Shown: positions 33,643-42,387, counted from the first letter of the stretch. The stretch: 64,000 nt of DNA from Lachnospiraceae bacterium (GCA_024399135.1 JAKSHY010000002.1:181100-245099), one strand, 5' to 3'. Translations and numbers: made by a program. The notes: generated from the sequence alone by a model not told the origin.

Positions 33643-34659
33643 ATGGATTCACTAAAAGGACTCTTACGAAAATTGAAAAAGGCAATAAAACTAGTGGCTT
33701 TGTTTTTCAAAAGTCTTTTTCGTGTACTTAAAAGAAGGCTTATTTCACTAAAAAGAAAATTTTCTTCTCTGTCTTCTTTTTCAAAGGCGGTTCTTATTAC
33801 ATCATTCATATTAATGATGCTTCTTTTAATTGTGCTTATTTCAGTAGGCGCGACCAAGCTAACTAATAAACGACGCGGAGTACGTGTTCCAGTTCAGTCA
33901 TTAGAAGAATCCGCAGAAGAAATTGAAGAAAAGGTAGAGCTTACTCTTCGCGAAAAGGAAGATTTAGTATACACACTTTTATTAAAGGAAGGCTTCACCA
34001 AAGAAGCAGTATGCGGAATTATGGGCAATATTTCCGTAGAATGTACAACCTATGATCCCGAACTTTCTGGTAATAATGATGTTACCTATGGACTGTTTCA
34101 ATGGAATGATGTTGGAGATAGAAAGCAGCGATTAAAGGACTGGTGCGGTGAGAATAATTATCAGTATGATTCAATAGAAGGTCAGGTGGCTTTTGCCATC
34201 TATGAGATAAAGGGCGGAGACAGTATAGCCTGCCGACTTGACAGCTTCTTAAGATCGACACATGATGCATATACTGCTTCACAGGAGTTCACTGCAGGCT
34301 TCGAGCGATGCGTCACAGAAAATCCCAAGGAGGCCAAATATACAGGTTCTATATACCCGGAATTCTATGGATATCATTATCAGAGTATGTTCATGCGAGT
34401 TAGCAGATCTTTAAATTATTACACAAGATATGTCGAAAGGGGCGAAGAACCTGGGCAAGAGTCAGATGAGGATTCAGAACGAGCATCAAGTGCAGAAGAC
34501 ACTGAGATTGCAAGCAAATCACAAGATGAAGAAATGGATGAAATAACAGGAGAAGAATCAGAAGAACTTCCCCATGCTGACAATGATTGGCCTTTCGAAG
34601 AACCAACCACGTCACCTGATAGTGACAAAGATACATGGGAATCAAAATCTATCTGGTAA
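33643..34659 (+). CDS. Membrane-anchored phage-lysozyme-like muramidase
   Basis: A 338-residue protein. It has a strongly basic N-terminal region (about residues 1-45), one TM (about 48-70), a short linker, then a domain of about 140 residues resembling phage tail lysozyme (Phage_lysozyme2): LLLKEGFTKEAVCGIMGNISVE with a candidate catalytic glutamate, then YGLFQWNDVGDRKQRL. The C-terminal 80 residues are acidic, low-complexity and probably disordered. It should act on peptidoglycan outside the membrane. It is divergent from the S11 carboxypeptidase gene 115 bp away. The start at 33643 is inferred; no SD is visible. Confidence 0.75.
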   Translation: MDSLKGLLRKLKKAIKLVALFFKSLFRVLKRRLISLKRKFSSLSSFSKAVLITSFILMMLLLIVLISVGATKLTNKRRGVRVPVQSLEESAEEIEEKVELTLREKEDLVYTLLLKEGFTKEAVCGIMGNISVECTTYDPELSGNNDVTYGLFQWNDVGDRKQRLKDWCGENNYQYDSIEGQVAFAIYEIKGGDSIACRLDSFLRSTHDAYTASQEFTAGFERCVTENPKEAKYTGSIYPEFYGYHYQSMFMRVSRSLNYYTRYVERGEEPGQESDEDSERASSAEDTEIASKSQDEEMDEITGEESEELPHADNDWPFEEPTTSPDSDKDTWESKSIW

Positions 34660-34669
34660 ATATTGCCTG

Positions 34670-35665
34670 CTATGCTTTGATGAATCTGTTATATAATCGG
34701 TAGAAACCGTATCCAACCGAAAAACCAACAATGTACAATAAAGCCCATCCAAGCCAATTGGTTTGGGCTTTTCTTAAGAAAGTTTCGAATACAATCAAAT
34801 GCCAGAGAAAAATTTCGAAGGATGCTTTTCCTATTTCCTCAAGGAATATCTTTATACAATTAAAGAATCTGAACTTCTTTAATAATTCTCCAAGATATGC
34901 CAAATCTAATATCATACCTGGAACAATCAGGAAGAATGGATACCAAAAGGTCCCATAATGCCAGTTGTTAATTCTATCCTGATGCATGAAAACATACATA
35001 GCTATCCAGCCAAGGACAGTAGCTATATTCCAAATAATGAGCGCACTCTTTCCCTCTGTAAGCGAACACGAAATCCCTTCGAATGCGAATCCTAATATAA
35101 ATAAAGGAAGTCTTGACATCGCAATTATCAACTGTCCATGCATGAAGCTCATACCAATCATAAAAGATATAACTAAAAGAATGAATGTCACGAGTATCTT
35201 GTTCTTATACCTTCTTATTGCCTGATATATAAATGGTGCCAATAGATAGAATAATACAAGGCAGTTAACGTACCAGTTAAATTGCTGCTGGTCATTGTTC
35301 CACCAGCCTGTCAGAGTTAAATTACCCATAAGCTCAGTGAAACATATATTTTTAATCAAAAAATGAGTTACGGGAAGCCATACTATCATGAAAATGAAGT
35401 ACGAAGGAAGTATTCTCCTCATTCTTCGAAGATAATAACCAAGAGCATCAACCAGATGACCATCCTGACTAGTATCCCTGCTTGATAATGAATGATATGC
35501 TCCGAATCCCGAAAGAAAAATGAAGAAATCAACACCACCATACCCTAAATCCTGAAGATATCCAAACAATGGTGCGGTTGTATGATTAGGGATGTGATAC
35601 AGACCTATCCACAACATGGCAAGTCCCATAATGAAGTTTCTGTTTAAACTGATTTTTGTTTTCAT
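34670..35665 (-). CDS. Acyltransferase family 3 membrane protein
   Basis: A 331-residue integral membrane protein of the acyltransferase-3 (OafA/NodX) family with about ten TM segments. The family's N-terminal pattern is present in variant form (GLAMLWIGLYHIPNH, then GGVDFFIFLSGFGAYHS and RRMRRILPSYF). It probably O-acetylates or similarly modifies an exported glycan or peptide. The substrate is unknown. It converges with the lysozyme-like gene, with 10 bp between the stops. No polysaccharide cluster is next to it. Confidence 0.85.
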   Translation of the reverse strand: MKTKISLNRNFIMGLAMLWIGLYHIPNHTTAPLFGYLQDLGYGGVDFFIFLSGFGAYHSLSSRDTSQDGHLVDALGYYLRRMRRILPSYFIFMIVWLPVTHFLIKNICFTELMGNLTLTGWWNNDQQQFNWYVNCLVLFYLLAPFIYQAIRRYKNKILVTFILLVISFMIGMSFMHGQLIIAMSRLPLFILGFAFEGISCSLTEGKSALIIWNIATVLGWIAMYVFMHQDRINNWHYGTFWYPFFLIVPGMILDLAYLGELLKKFRFFNCIKIFLEEIGKASFEIFLWHLIVFETFLRKAQTNWLGWALLYIVGFSVGYGFYRLYNRFIKA

Positions 35666-35725
35666 GTTATCAATGATAGCACGAATTTATTGGGCTCTGC
35701 AATGATGATAGTTTTTTACGTTTAG

Positions 35726-36064
35726 CTTGAAGAATTTTGAGTTTTAACAAAAAAGAAGCCACATTTCTGTGGCTTCTTCGATGATTTTACTAAAGCAGTA
35801 ATCCTTTGAATTTCTCTTCGCTCATCTTCGCTCTTCTTGCGGCATCATCAATTGTTAATAATCCGTCTTTTACGAGTTCGATTAATTGTTGCAACTTGCC
35901 TTCTTCACGTCCTTTCGAAATGAGCCTTTCTGATTCAAGTTCTAATACTTTTCCATACATATCCATGACCCTCCTTTTTACTGAAGCTGATTTAACCACA
36001 TGGTTAATAATCTTAATGGAAAAATTATATAAAAATTCTTTCTCTCCTAAGTTACAAATAATGC
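35726..36064 (-). pseudogene. Internally deleted relic of the Rpn nuclease gene
   Basis: This stretch is about 90% identical to the 3' end and downstream flank of the Rpn gene at 36572-37474. It includes the terminator hairpin and the last 70 or so codons (VVKSASVKRR to KFKGLLL, stop at 35790). At about 36032 similarity jumps to the 5' flank of the intact gene (TCTC-TAAGTTACAAATAATG, matching about 37519-37543). So about 665 bp of the middle are missing while both ends remain. The REEGREEGVLIG repeat of the intact copy is shortened. It abuts the antitoxin-like gene. Confidence 0.8.
35754..35780 (-). terminator. Terminator hairpin in the relic copy
   Basis: AAGAAGCCACA-TTTC-TGTGGCTTCTT. On the minus strand TTTTTTG follows. 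A second copy is at 36536-36563. Confidence 0.8.
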
Positions 36065-36379
36065 TTATTTTTTTGTAACAATATACTCTGTTTCTTCAAT
36101 TTCGTCAGAATTCAAAATATCAAGTAGACGAAATACTGGTCCAGTAGGATGAGTTCTGCTTGATTCCCAAGCCTCAACAGTTTTCTTTGACACTCCCATG
36201 TAGCTAGCAAAAACTACTTGCGTCATCCCCGCTTTCATTCTAATTCCCCGTATTTCTTTACCCGAATACTCTTTTATTGGTGTAATTGAATATGTTTTTA
36301 CTCTAGCTTTACCTTTGCCCTTTTCATATTCAATAGCTTCCTCTAGGCCTTGTTTTAAATCCTCAAACAATGAGCTCAT
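36065..36379 (-). CDS. Xre-family antitoxin-like HTH protein (orphan)
   Basis: A 104-residue protein resembling HigA/NadS-type antitoxins. An N-terminal helix (MSSLFEDLKQGLEEAIEYEKG) and a basic linker precede an HTH (GMTQVVFASYMGVSKKTVEAWE, in part). No RelE/HigB-type toxin gene lies on either side, so it is either an orphan or controls something else. GGGAG lies 8 bp upstream of the ATG at 36379; a start 15 bp earlier overlaps that site. A perfect palindrome sits inside its promoter, which suggests autorepression. The Rpn relic begins at its stop codon. Confidence 0.82.
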   Translation of the reverse strand: MSSLFEDLKQGLEEAIEYEKGKGKARVKTYSITPIKEYSGKEIRGIRMKAGMTQVVFASYMGVSKKTVEAWESSRTHPTGPVFRLLDILNSDEIEETEYIVTKK

Positions 36380-36419
36380 AGCATCATCTCCCATTTTTAG
36401 CTGCTTCTTCTTTTATTAT

Positions 36420-36447
36420 ATTATACCCTATATTATAGGGTAGTCAA
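36420..36447 (-). promoter_or_regulatory. Autoregulated promoter with internal palindrome
   Basis: On the minus strand TTGACT (36447-36442), a 16-bp spacer and TATAAT (36425-36420). The spacer is filled by the palindrome ACCCTATA-T-TATAGGGT (36425-36441), a probable binding site for the HTH product. Confidence 0.8.
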
Positions 36448-36535
36448 TGATATCATTTTCAATGGTCTAGTAAATCTATGTTCCACCAATTTACAATGAT
36501 GCATTTACCTTGAAGAATTTTGAGTTTTAGCAAAA

Positions 36536-36563
36536 AGAAGCCACATTTCTGTGGCTTCTTCGA
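36536..36563 (-). terminator. Terminator of the Rpn nuclease gene
   Basis: AAGAAGCCACA-TTTC-TGTGGCTTCTT with a T-tract on the minus strand. It is identical in plan to the hairpin in the relic copy. Confidence 0.85.
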
Positions 36564-36571
36564 TGATTTAA

Positions 36572-37474
36572 CTAAAGCAATAATCCTTTGAATCTCTCTT
36601 CACTCATCTTTGCTCTTCTTGCGGCATCATTAATTGTTAATACTCCGTCTTTTACGAGTTCGATTAATTGTTGCAACTTGCCTTCTTCACGTCCGATCAA
36701 AACGCCTTCCTCACGGCCTTCCTCACGGCCTTTCGAAATGAGCCTTTCTGATTCAAGTTCTAATACTTTTCCACCCATATCCATGAACCTCCTTTTTACT
36801 GAAGCTGATTTAACCACATGGTTAATAATCTTAATGGAAAAATTATATAAGTCTGTGTAGTCGTTTGTTTCGTTTTCAAGTCTGCTAAACAGTTCTTGAT
36901 ATTCTTCTAATAATGCATTTAATCTGTCTTTGTCACATTTTCTGGCGGTTGGCAGCTCATTTTCATATCTTAGAATGTAAAATGGTAAAAATATTAGCAG
37001 ATTCTCTTCGAATATCTTGTCTTGTGTATAATCTTCGATGCATATAACCTTCATTTTGTAAGGATATACTTCCCCATCCTGAAAACGAATATTTAATACT
37101 GCATTTCTTGACTTTGAATCACTTTCTCTAAGATAAATCACACAAGATTTGGGGAAATTCATCTGAAATGTTCCGTCATCAAGTGCTACAACATTTTCTA
37201 AAGCTATTGAGAAATCATATTGAGCCATTCTGATTACCATCTTAGAATCATCATTGCTCTGACATTCTATATGGTAAGTGTGGTTTTTGATTTCCAGCAG
37301 AGAATCTGTAATGATTTCGCCATTTTTCTCAAAACGCTCATTACGAAGCTGCTCTATTTTTTCATCATTAGTATAGTGTGTTCCAAAAGCTTCATTTATT
37401 AATGGAATTAATAAATGTGGCAACTTTTGACACATTGTTCTGAATACATCATCGAATACTGTTTTTCTAGCCAT
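36572..37474 (-). CDS. Rpn-family recombination-promoting nuclease
   Basis: A 300-residue PD-(D/E)XK protein of the Rpn/transposase_31 group. The catalytic core is visible as TDSLLEI, then YHIECQSNDD (E-x-Q). It is followed by a middle helical region and a C-terminal tail (SERLISKGREEGREEGVLIGREEGK, in part) with an REEG repeat typical of the family. Rpn proteins promote RecA-independent recombination and may limit phage, but they move little by themselves. The start (MARKTVFDDVFR) follows AAGAGG. The 3' end has been copied to 35726-36064. Confidence 0.85.
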   Translation of the reverse strand: MARKTVFDDVFRTMCQKLPHLLIPLINEAFGTHYTNDEKIEQLRNERFEKNGEIITDSLLEIKNHTYHIECQSNDDSKMVIRMAQYDFSIALENVVALDDGTFQMNFPKSCVIYLRESDSKSRNAVLNIRFQDGEVYPYKMKVICIEDYTQDKIFEENLLIFLPFYILRYENELPTARKCDKDRLNALLEEYQELFSRLENETNDYTDLYNFSIKIINHVVKSASVKRRFMDMGGKVLELESERLISKGREEGREEGVLIGREEGKLQQLIELVKDGVLTINDAARRAKMSEERFKGLLL

Positions 37475-37638
37475 TCAAATACCTCTTTCGTACATACAAA
37501 TAATGTGAGAGAAAATTACATTCTCTACTAAGTTACAAATAATGTAGTGTTTTGAGGTTTTAAATGAATTTACTATAGGGACATAGTATCAAACTCATTT
37601 TCTGAATTCAATATATTTGTCACCATCTTCCCAATAAT

Positions 37639-37706
37639 TAAACCACCAGTTTACTTCCATCAGGCAAATAAATTTAAATCGATATGTAAACTAAACCAAC
37701 AGTTTA
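37639..37706. promoter_or_regulatory. Paired TAAAC-N5-GTTTA palindromes
   Basis: TAAAC-CACCA-GTTTA (37639-37653) and TAAAC-CAACA-GTTTA (37692-37706) have identical arms, with centres 53 bp apart, in the 382-bp gap between the Rpn gene and the DUF4349 gene. A further inverted repeat, AAAAATCCA (37782-37790) and TGGATTTTT (37818-37826), brackets a TATAAT at 37803-37808. The rest of the gap is AT-rich without a recognisable gene. Confidence 0.6.
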
Positions 37707-37856
37707 TATTTTTATCAAATACCCCATAAATATAATCTAGTATATTCGTATCTATATTAAGAAAACCAAAATATCTTATGTAAAAATCCATAAATTACGT
37801 TATATAATATATAAAAGTGGATTTTTGCATATACTACATCGAAAGGAAATCAAAAG

Positions 37857-38825
37857 ATGAAGAAAATAAAATTATTAGCACTACTAACAACCTCAGCATT
37901 AATTATGAGCATGCTAACTGCATGTGGTGGCACAAGTGATACCGCTATGAAAGCAACCTCAAAAAGTGGATCTAGTGCATATGGTTCAACCTTCAATATG
38001 GCAGTTGAGGAGGACTTAGCAAATGATAACGGCACTTATTCTGAAAAGGTTGCGGGCGCTTCCGGATCAGTTGATGAAAAACTGATTCATTCCTATTCAA
38101 TATCAATGCAGACTCTTGATATTAACGAAACCGTAAGTACCATTAAATCTAAAGTGTCTGAGCTTAATGGATATATTGAGAATACTGATGTCAACATATA
38201 TGAGAAGAATAAATATGCATATTTAACTATACGTATTCCTCAGGCTAATGCACCTAAATTCATTGAATATGCCGGTGAAAACGGAAACATTACCCATCAG
38301 AATGATTCTGTTGAGAACCGCACTATGGAATACATTGATTACTCTGCAAAGGTAAAAGCTCTGGATGACGAAATTAAAAGACTTGAATCTTTAGCCGACA
38401 GAACTGAAGTGGTATCAGAACTTCTTGAAATAGAAAACAATCTTACCGGCTTAAGAGCTCAGAAAGATGCCATGCAGGGACAGCTCAACTATATAGATGA
38501 CAAGGTTTCATATTCAACAATTAATATGGATATTACAGAAGTGGAATTTTATAACAACGAAAAGCCTAGCATCTGGACAGAAATTGGAAATAGAACTTCT
38601 GAAAACAATTCAGAATTACGCGATATGGTAGTTTCCTTCGTAAGCTCTATTCCTTATATGCTGGTTACCTTCATTCTTTTCATGATTCCAGTAACCTTTA
38701 TTATATTCGTATTCATAAGAGTATTTAGATTCTGTAGGAAGCCACGCATGCCTAAGTTTAGGAAAAAGAAGGCTAATGCTGATAATGCAGAGGAAGAAAA
38801 AGCTGATAACAAAACAGTTGAATAA
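37857..38825 (+). CDS. DUF4349 lipoprotein
   Basis: A 322-residue protein with a signal peptide and lipobox (MLTACGG, cysteine near residue 22), a low-complexity Ser/Gly linker, and a DUF4349 domain (about residues 75-225). It contains a coiled coil around KVKALDDEIKRLESLADRTEVVSELLEIENNLTGLRAQ (in parts) and a predicted C-terminal TM (about 257-283) followed by a basic cytoplasmic tail. DUF4349 proteins are envelope-associated with unknown function. GAAAGGAAATC precedes the ATG. It ends at a bidirectional terminator. Confidence 0.88.
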   Translation: MKKIKLLALLTTSALIMSMLTACGGTSDTAMKATSKSGSSAYGSTFNMAVEEDLANDNGTYSEKVAGASGSVDEKLIHSYSISMQTLDINETVSTIKSKVSELNGYIENTDVNIYEKNKYAYLTIRIPQANAPKFIEYAGENGNITHQNDSVENRTMEYIDYSAKVKALDDEIKRLESLADRTEVVSELLEIENNLTGLRAQKDAMQGQLNYIDDKVSYSTINMDITEVEFYNNEKPSIWTEIGNRTSENNSELRDMVVSFVSSIPYMLVTFILFMIPVTFIIFVFIRVFRFCRKPRMPKFRKKKANADNAEEEKADNKTVE

Positions 38826-38857
38826 ACATACTCCGCAAGGCCACAATATAAAAATAG

Positions 38858-38887
38858 GGAGGCATATCAAATCTGTGATATGCCTCC
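38858..38887. terminator. Bidirectional terminator
   Basis: GGAGGCATATCA pairs perfectly with TGATATGCCTCC across a 6-nt loop. TTAATTTTATT follows on the plus strand and CTATTTTTA on the minus strand. It serves the convergent DUF4349 and AlkD-like genes. Confidence 0.9.
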
Positions 38888-38893
38888 TTAATT

Positions 38894-39577
38894 TTATTCT
38901 TTTCTTTTTAGTGTTTTAAGATAAGATTTCTTCTCATCATCAACGCGATAGCTCTCTCTTGCCTTTTGAATAGTTTTATTATGGGTCCACACCTCAAGAC
39001 AATTCTCTTCTATATATGGAATCGTTGACTCCCACTGCTTAGCCAGTGCTGTAGCGAAGAACCATGCTACCATCATCTTGGAATAGTAGTCATCCAGTTT
39101 AACCTTCGCTGGTATTTTTAGATACTCAGCCTTGAAATCAGCGTCAAGGAAGTGTGACATAAGCATTTCCAATCCGAAACGGCTTGTATATACTTCACTA
39201 CTTTTTGACCACTCTTTTATCTTCTCAATCAGACTGTCTTTATTCTTCTTAAAGCATTTAGGCGACATGATATCACACACAGCCCAGTTATCTACATAAG
39301 GAAGAAATCTGTCTACCTCTTCTACACACTCCTCATAATCTTTAATCTCTGAAATAATGAGTCCATGTAACATATTCTCATCATAATATTTGTGTGGAAG
39401 TTCCTTTAAGAATTCGTCATAATGACCTTCCTTATATATCTCTTTGGCAAGCTTCCTTACATCAGGAACACGGACTCCTATAATTGTGTCAGGATCGACT
39501 GTTGGTGCAAGCTTAGCCTGAAAAGCTGCATATTCTTTATCTGCTATCTCAAATAATCTTTCACTTATATTTATCAT
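38894..39577 (-). CDS. DNA alkylation repair protein, AlkD-like
   Basis: A 227-residue all-helical HEAT-like repeat protein of the AlkD family of base-excision glycosylases. Typical segments are VRVPDVRKLAKEI, YYDENMLHGLIIS, YVDNWAVCDIMSPKCF and the C-terminal NKTIQKARESYRV. These enzymes remove bulky or positively charged alkylated purines without base flipping. The start is placed at ATG 39577 (MINISERLF); a GTG 6 bp earlier is possible. It sits near the LexA-controlled repair genes but shows no LexA box itself. Confidence 0.88.
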   Translation of the reverse strand: MINISERLFEIADKEYAAFQAKLAPTVDPDTIIGVRVPDVRKLAKEIYKEGHYDEFLKELPHKYYDENMLHGLIISEIKDYEECVEEVDRFLPYVDNWAVCDIMSPKCFKKNKDSLIEKIKEWSKSSEVYTSRFGLEMLMSHFLDADFKAEYLKIPAKVKLDDYYSKMMVAWFFATALAKQWESTIPYIEENCLEVWTHNKTIQKARESYRVDDEKKSYLKTLKRKE

Positions 39578-39644
39578 ACTCACCCAATATTAAAATAATC
39601 TGTTCAATGTATCTTCCAACGCTAAACAAAACATTTCATCTTAT

Positions 39645-40427
39645 CTATATATACTTATTTACCTTAAGATAATTTAAAGACTCAATCTGACTTTCTATAC
39701 TTTTAACTTCAATAAGCATACTCATATCGTTATCAATTCTATTAATCTGTTCGAAAAAATCTCTCCAGTTAACAGTTCCACTTCCGACACTATTGTGAAG
39801 ATCACTTATTCCATCATTATCGTTAATATGTATATGTTTAATATGCTTTCCGAACGCTTCAATCCACTTATTCATAGGAATACTTTGAATATTAGCATGA
39901 GCAACATCAAAACAGATTCCGAATCTTTCTTCCCCTGACATTTCCTTTAGCAAACGAAGCAGAGCCTCTGGTGTCGTGTCGAATGTGTTCTCAACCCATA
40001 TATTTGTCCTCGGAAAGCGATTAAGAAGCTCATGATAGAATTCCGCATTCTTCATAACCCAGTTAGAGATGTATCCTTCAAGTCTGAAGCCCGAAATCGC
40101 ATTTCCATGAAAAACCACGCCTCTCACTTCAAGCTCATTCGCTATTTCCATCGAAAGTGTCATTCTTTCTCTAGCAATCTTTTCAATCAAAGGATCCTGG
40201 CTATCGACATAAGTGTCATAAAATGCCCCATGCAGCGTATCCTCGAAAGGCTTCCTATTGAGCCTCTGATAAAGAGATATACGTTTTCTTAGTTCTTCCT
40301 TATTATCTAAAAGATGTGGGTTAAAAAAATCATTATATTCAAATAAAGCATTCCACTCATTACATACTTCGAGCGTTTCCTCTATTCTATCAGCATCCGG
40401 GATCACATGAATCCTGCTTATACTCAT
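39645..40427 (-). CDS. Sugar phosphate isomerase/AP endonuclease 2-like TIM barrel
   Basis: A 260-residue protein of the xylose-isomerase-like TIM-barrel superfamily. Candidate metal ligands stand in the expected places: VVFHGN (His), IWVENTFD (Glu), CFDVAHANI (Asp/His), HIKHIHINDND (His/Asp) and LIEVKS (Glu). The family includes sugar epimerases and endonuclease IV-like enzymes; nothing here separates them. The start MSISRIHVI at 40427 is fixed by ATAGGAG 5 bp upstream. The AlkD-like gene follows by 67 bp, so a repair role is conceivable. Confidence 0.8.
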   Translation of the reverse strand: MSISRIHVIPDADRIEETLEVCNEWNALFEYNDFFNPHLLDNKEELRKRISLYQRLNRKPFEDTLHGAFYDTYVDSQDPLIEKIARERMTLSMEIANELEVRGVVFHGNAISGFRLEGYISNWVMKNAEFYHELLNRFPRTNIWVENTFDTTPEALLRLLKEMSGEERFGICFDVAHANIQSIPMNKWIEAFGKHIKHIHINDNDGISDLHNSVGSGTVNWRDFFEQINRIDNDMSMLIEVKSIESQIESLNYLKVNKYI

Positions 40428-40514
40428 AAAAGCTCCTATCTTCTCACTCTTTTCATAACCAAATCGACTATTCCTATGAACATTATACTTTATTAACTGG
40501 AGTTGTTGCAAAAA

Positions 40515-40931
40515 CTATAATACCATCACCAATGTTCCTGCTGTAATGAGGACAGAACCTATAAGGGATTTAACAGTGAACTGCTCATGCAAAAATACAA
40601 AAGCCAACACTAGTGTAATAACAACACTTAGCTTGTCAATCGGTACAACTTTAGATGCCTCTCCCATCTGAAGGGCCTTATAATAGCAAAGCCATGAGGC
40701 TCCGGTTGCCAGCCCGGACAAAATCAAGAATATCCAGCTTTTCTTACTTATAGATACTAATCCACCCTCAGCATGGGTTATGAAAACCATTGCCCAGGCC
40801 ATAAGTAAAACAACCACCGTTCTAATGGCTGTAGCCAGATTCGAATTAACACCATCTATACCAATTTTAGCAAGAATGGATGTTAATGCCGCGAATACTG
40901 CAGATAGAATTGCGAAAATAAACCATGTCAT
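40515..40931 (-). CDS. Half-size EamA-family membrane protein
   Basis: A 138-residue protein with four to five TM segments, equal to one EamA repeat. It has the family motifs near TM1 (AILSAVFAALTSILAKIGI) and the loop WLCYYKALQMGEASKVVPIDKLS (in part). Full-size DMT exporters contain two such repeats, so this works as a homodimer or with a partner. Members of this short type are common in bacteria; the substrate is unknown. It precedes the TIM-barrel gene on the same strand with a gap of 87 bp. Confidence 0.85.
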   Translation of the reverse strand: MTWFIFAILSAVFAALTSILAKIGIDGVNSNLATAIRTVVVLLMAWAMVFITHAEGGLVSISKKSWIFLILSGLATGASWLCYYKALQMGEASKVVPIDKLSVVITLVLAFVFLHEQFTVKSLIGSVLITAGTLVMVL

Positions 40932-41016
40932 AAATATACCTCTCTAAGTGATATATGCTTCACTTTAAGCAACTATATCCGGTTCGAAGAACATAAATCC
41001 AATTACAGTATACTGC

Positions 41017-41826
41017 TTAATTGAACAAATATGTATATTTTCGCATCTGTTCATAAATAATTGTTTCAACACGCTTCTTAATTTCACTATCATACACGCT
41101 TTCATCGCTTAACAGATTTGAAACATCACTTTTATTGAACGTAAAATGAATAGTCTGACCATATAAGCTTTCTGCAACATCGAGAGCCTCATTTAAGTCC
41201 TGACATATGGTTTTTCCTTTAACTTCACCTATAAGATTATATATATCAACTCCCATAGGATAATCCAAAGTAGTATCAGCAAGTAATCCAGCTCCCTGGT
41301 CAAAAAACGGGCAGTATTTGAAGGTATTATCAGGTTTCATAATAACAGCAATATTATGAAGATGCCTGTCTTCATTAAGGAAAAAAGCATCTATTGTAAG
41401 CATCTTGGTCATGTATATTCCAAAGTCTTCAAGGCCAGTCATCTGAACAACCTGATCAATTAAGAATTCTAAACGGTTAGTTGTTTCATTAATATGCCAA
41501 AGATCTTTCGTAAAATCTCTATTGTATTTATTATTATAAAGACGTGACAGTGTTATTAACTGGTCTCCTTCTGTCAGAAAATCTTTACTTTTAGCCCCTT
41601 TAAAAGACGTATGTTTGTAGCTAATTCCTTCAGTTTCATACAATATGTATTCTGAAGGTTCAAGATTTGATTTTGATATAAGATTGGATATCATATACTC
41701 TGACAGTCCTTCATAACCAGTATAGTCAGCTTTATACCAGATATTATCTTGGCACCATTTTAACTGGTTTCCCTTAGATGAATGCCCCGCAAAGTTTTTT
41801 AAATCATTCTCATTGAGTTCAATCAT
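41017..41826 (-). CDS. HipA/CtkA-like protein kinase
   Basis: A 269-residue kinase-like protein. A candidate ATP lysine is K32 (WYKAD), the catalytic loop is D153 to N158 (NEDRHLHN), and the metal-binding D176 lies in FFDQGAG. This is the pattern of HipA and of the smaller CtkA Ser/Thr kinases, which lack the HipA N-terminal subdomain. It follows an HTH gene by 9 bp, the layout of a HipBA-type toxin-antitoxin module. The target is unknown. A regulatory or phage-defence kinase is the alternative. Confidence 0.75.
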   Translation of the reverse strand: MIELNENDLKNFAGHSSKGNQLKWCQDNIWYKADYTGYEGLSEYMISNLISKSNLEPSEYILYETEGISYKHTSFKGAKSKDFLTEGDQLITLSRLYNNKYNRDFTKDLWHINETTNRLEFLIDQVVQMTGLEDFGIYMTKMLTIDAFFLNEDRHLHNIAVIMKPDNTFKYCPFFDQGAGLLADTTLDYPMGVDIYNLIGEVKGKTICQDLNEALDVAESLYGQTIHFTFNKSDVSNLLSDESVYDSEIKKRVETIIYEQMRKYTYLFN

Positions 41827-41835
41827 AACAGTTAC

Positions 41836-42387
41836 CTACTTTTCAATCATAATCCAAAAATCATCCTCTGCCATTCTTCCCCCTGTCTTTTCTATTATTA
41901 GCATCGGATCATAAAAGGGAATACCAAGAGCATCTAATTCTATCTTCATCTTATCTCGACTACGTGGAAAACATCGCGACTCAAGAAATGCCTCATATTC
42001 TTCATAGGTCGGATTATTATTCACTCCAAATGCTCGATACATAATGTTCGAAACATAATTCTTAATAGAAATTTTCCTATTCATCTGGTCAACATCTATA
42101 AGTGTACATTTCTTATCGTTAAACATATACCAGAGTCTTAATGGATATTCTTTCCTGGGAATTGATCTTTCAATAATTATATCCATATTTTCTCCCAGTA
42201 AATCTATAATCACAGCCAGTGGGCCTTCAATTTTTTCTTTTGAAGTTTCCATTCTTTCTACTGTAGGACGTGACACCCCAATAAGCTTGGCAAAATCAGC
42301 CTGCGTAAGTCCTAATACTTTCCTAAACTTTTTAATTTCGGATGCAGATGTCCTACTGTTGATATTGTACGTTGTTCCTTTAATCAT
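41836..42387 (-). CDS. HTH antitoxin-like partner of the HipA-like kinase
   Basis: A 183-residue protein. It has an N-terminal Xre HTH (IKKFRKVLGLTQADFAKLIGVSRPTVERME, residues 18-47, quoted in full parts) and a C-terminal extension of about 110 residues (FPRSRDKMKIELDALGIP, then FYDPMLIIEKTGGRMAEDDFWI). The extension is conserved in similar Firmicute gene pairs as I recall, and may hold the kinase-binding surface. HipB proteins are about 90 residues, so the extension is notable. GAGGG lies 8 bp upstream of the ATG. The promoter carries two ATCA-N3-TGAT palindromes. Confidence 0.75.
   Translation of the reverse strand: MIKGTTYNINSRTSASEIKKFRKVLGLTQADFAKLIGVSRPTVERMETSKEKIEGPLAVIIDLLGENMDIIIERSIPRKEYPLRLWYMFNDKKCTLIDVDQMNRKISIKNYVSNIMYRAFGVNNNPTYEEYEAFLESRCFPRSRDKMKIELDALGIPFYDPMLIIEKTGGRMAEDDFWIMIEK

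Noticed and set aside
35726..36064. Independent small gene ending at 35790
   Set aside because: It is the truncated 3' end of the Rpn gene with a flank copy attached and no start-proximal domain.
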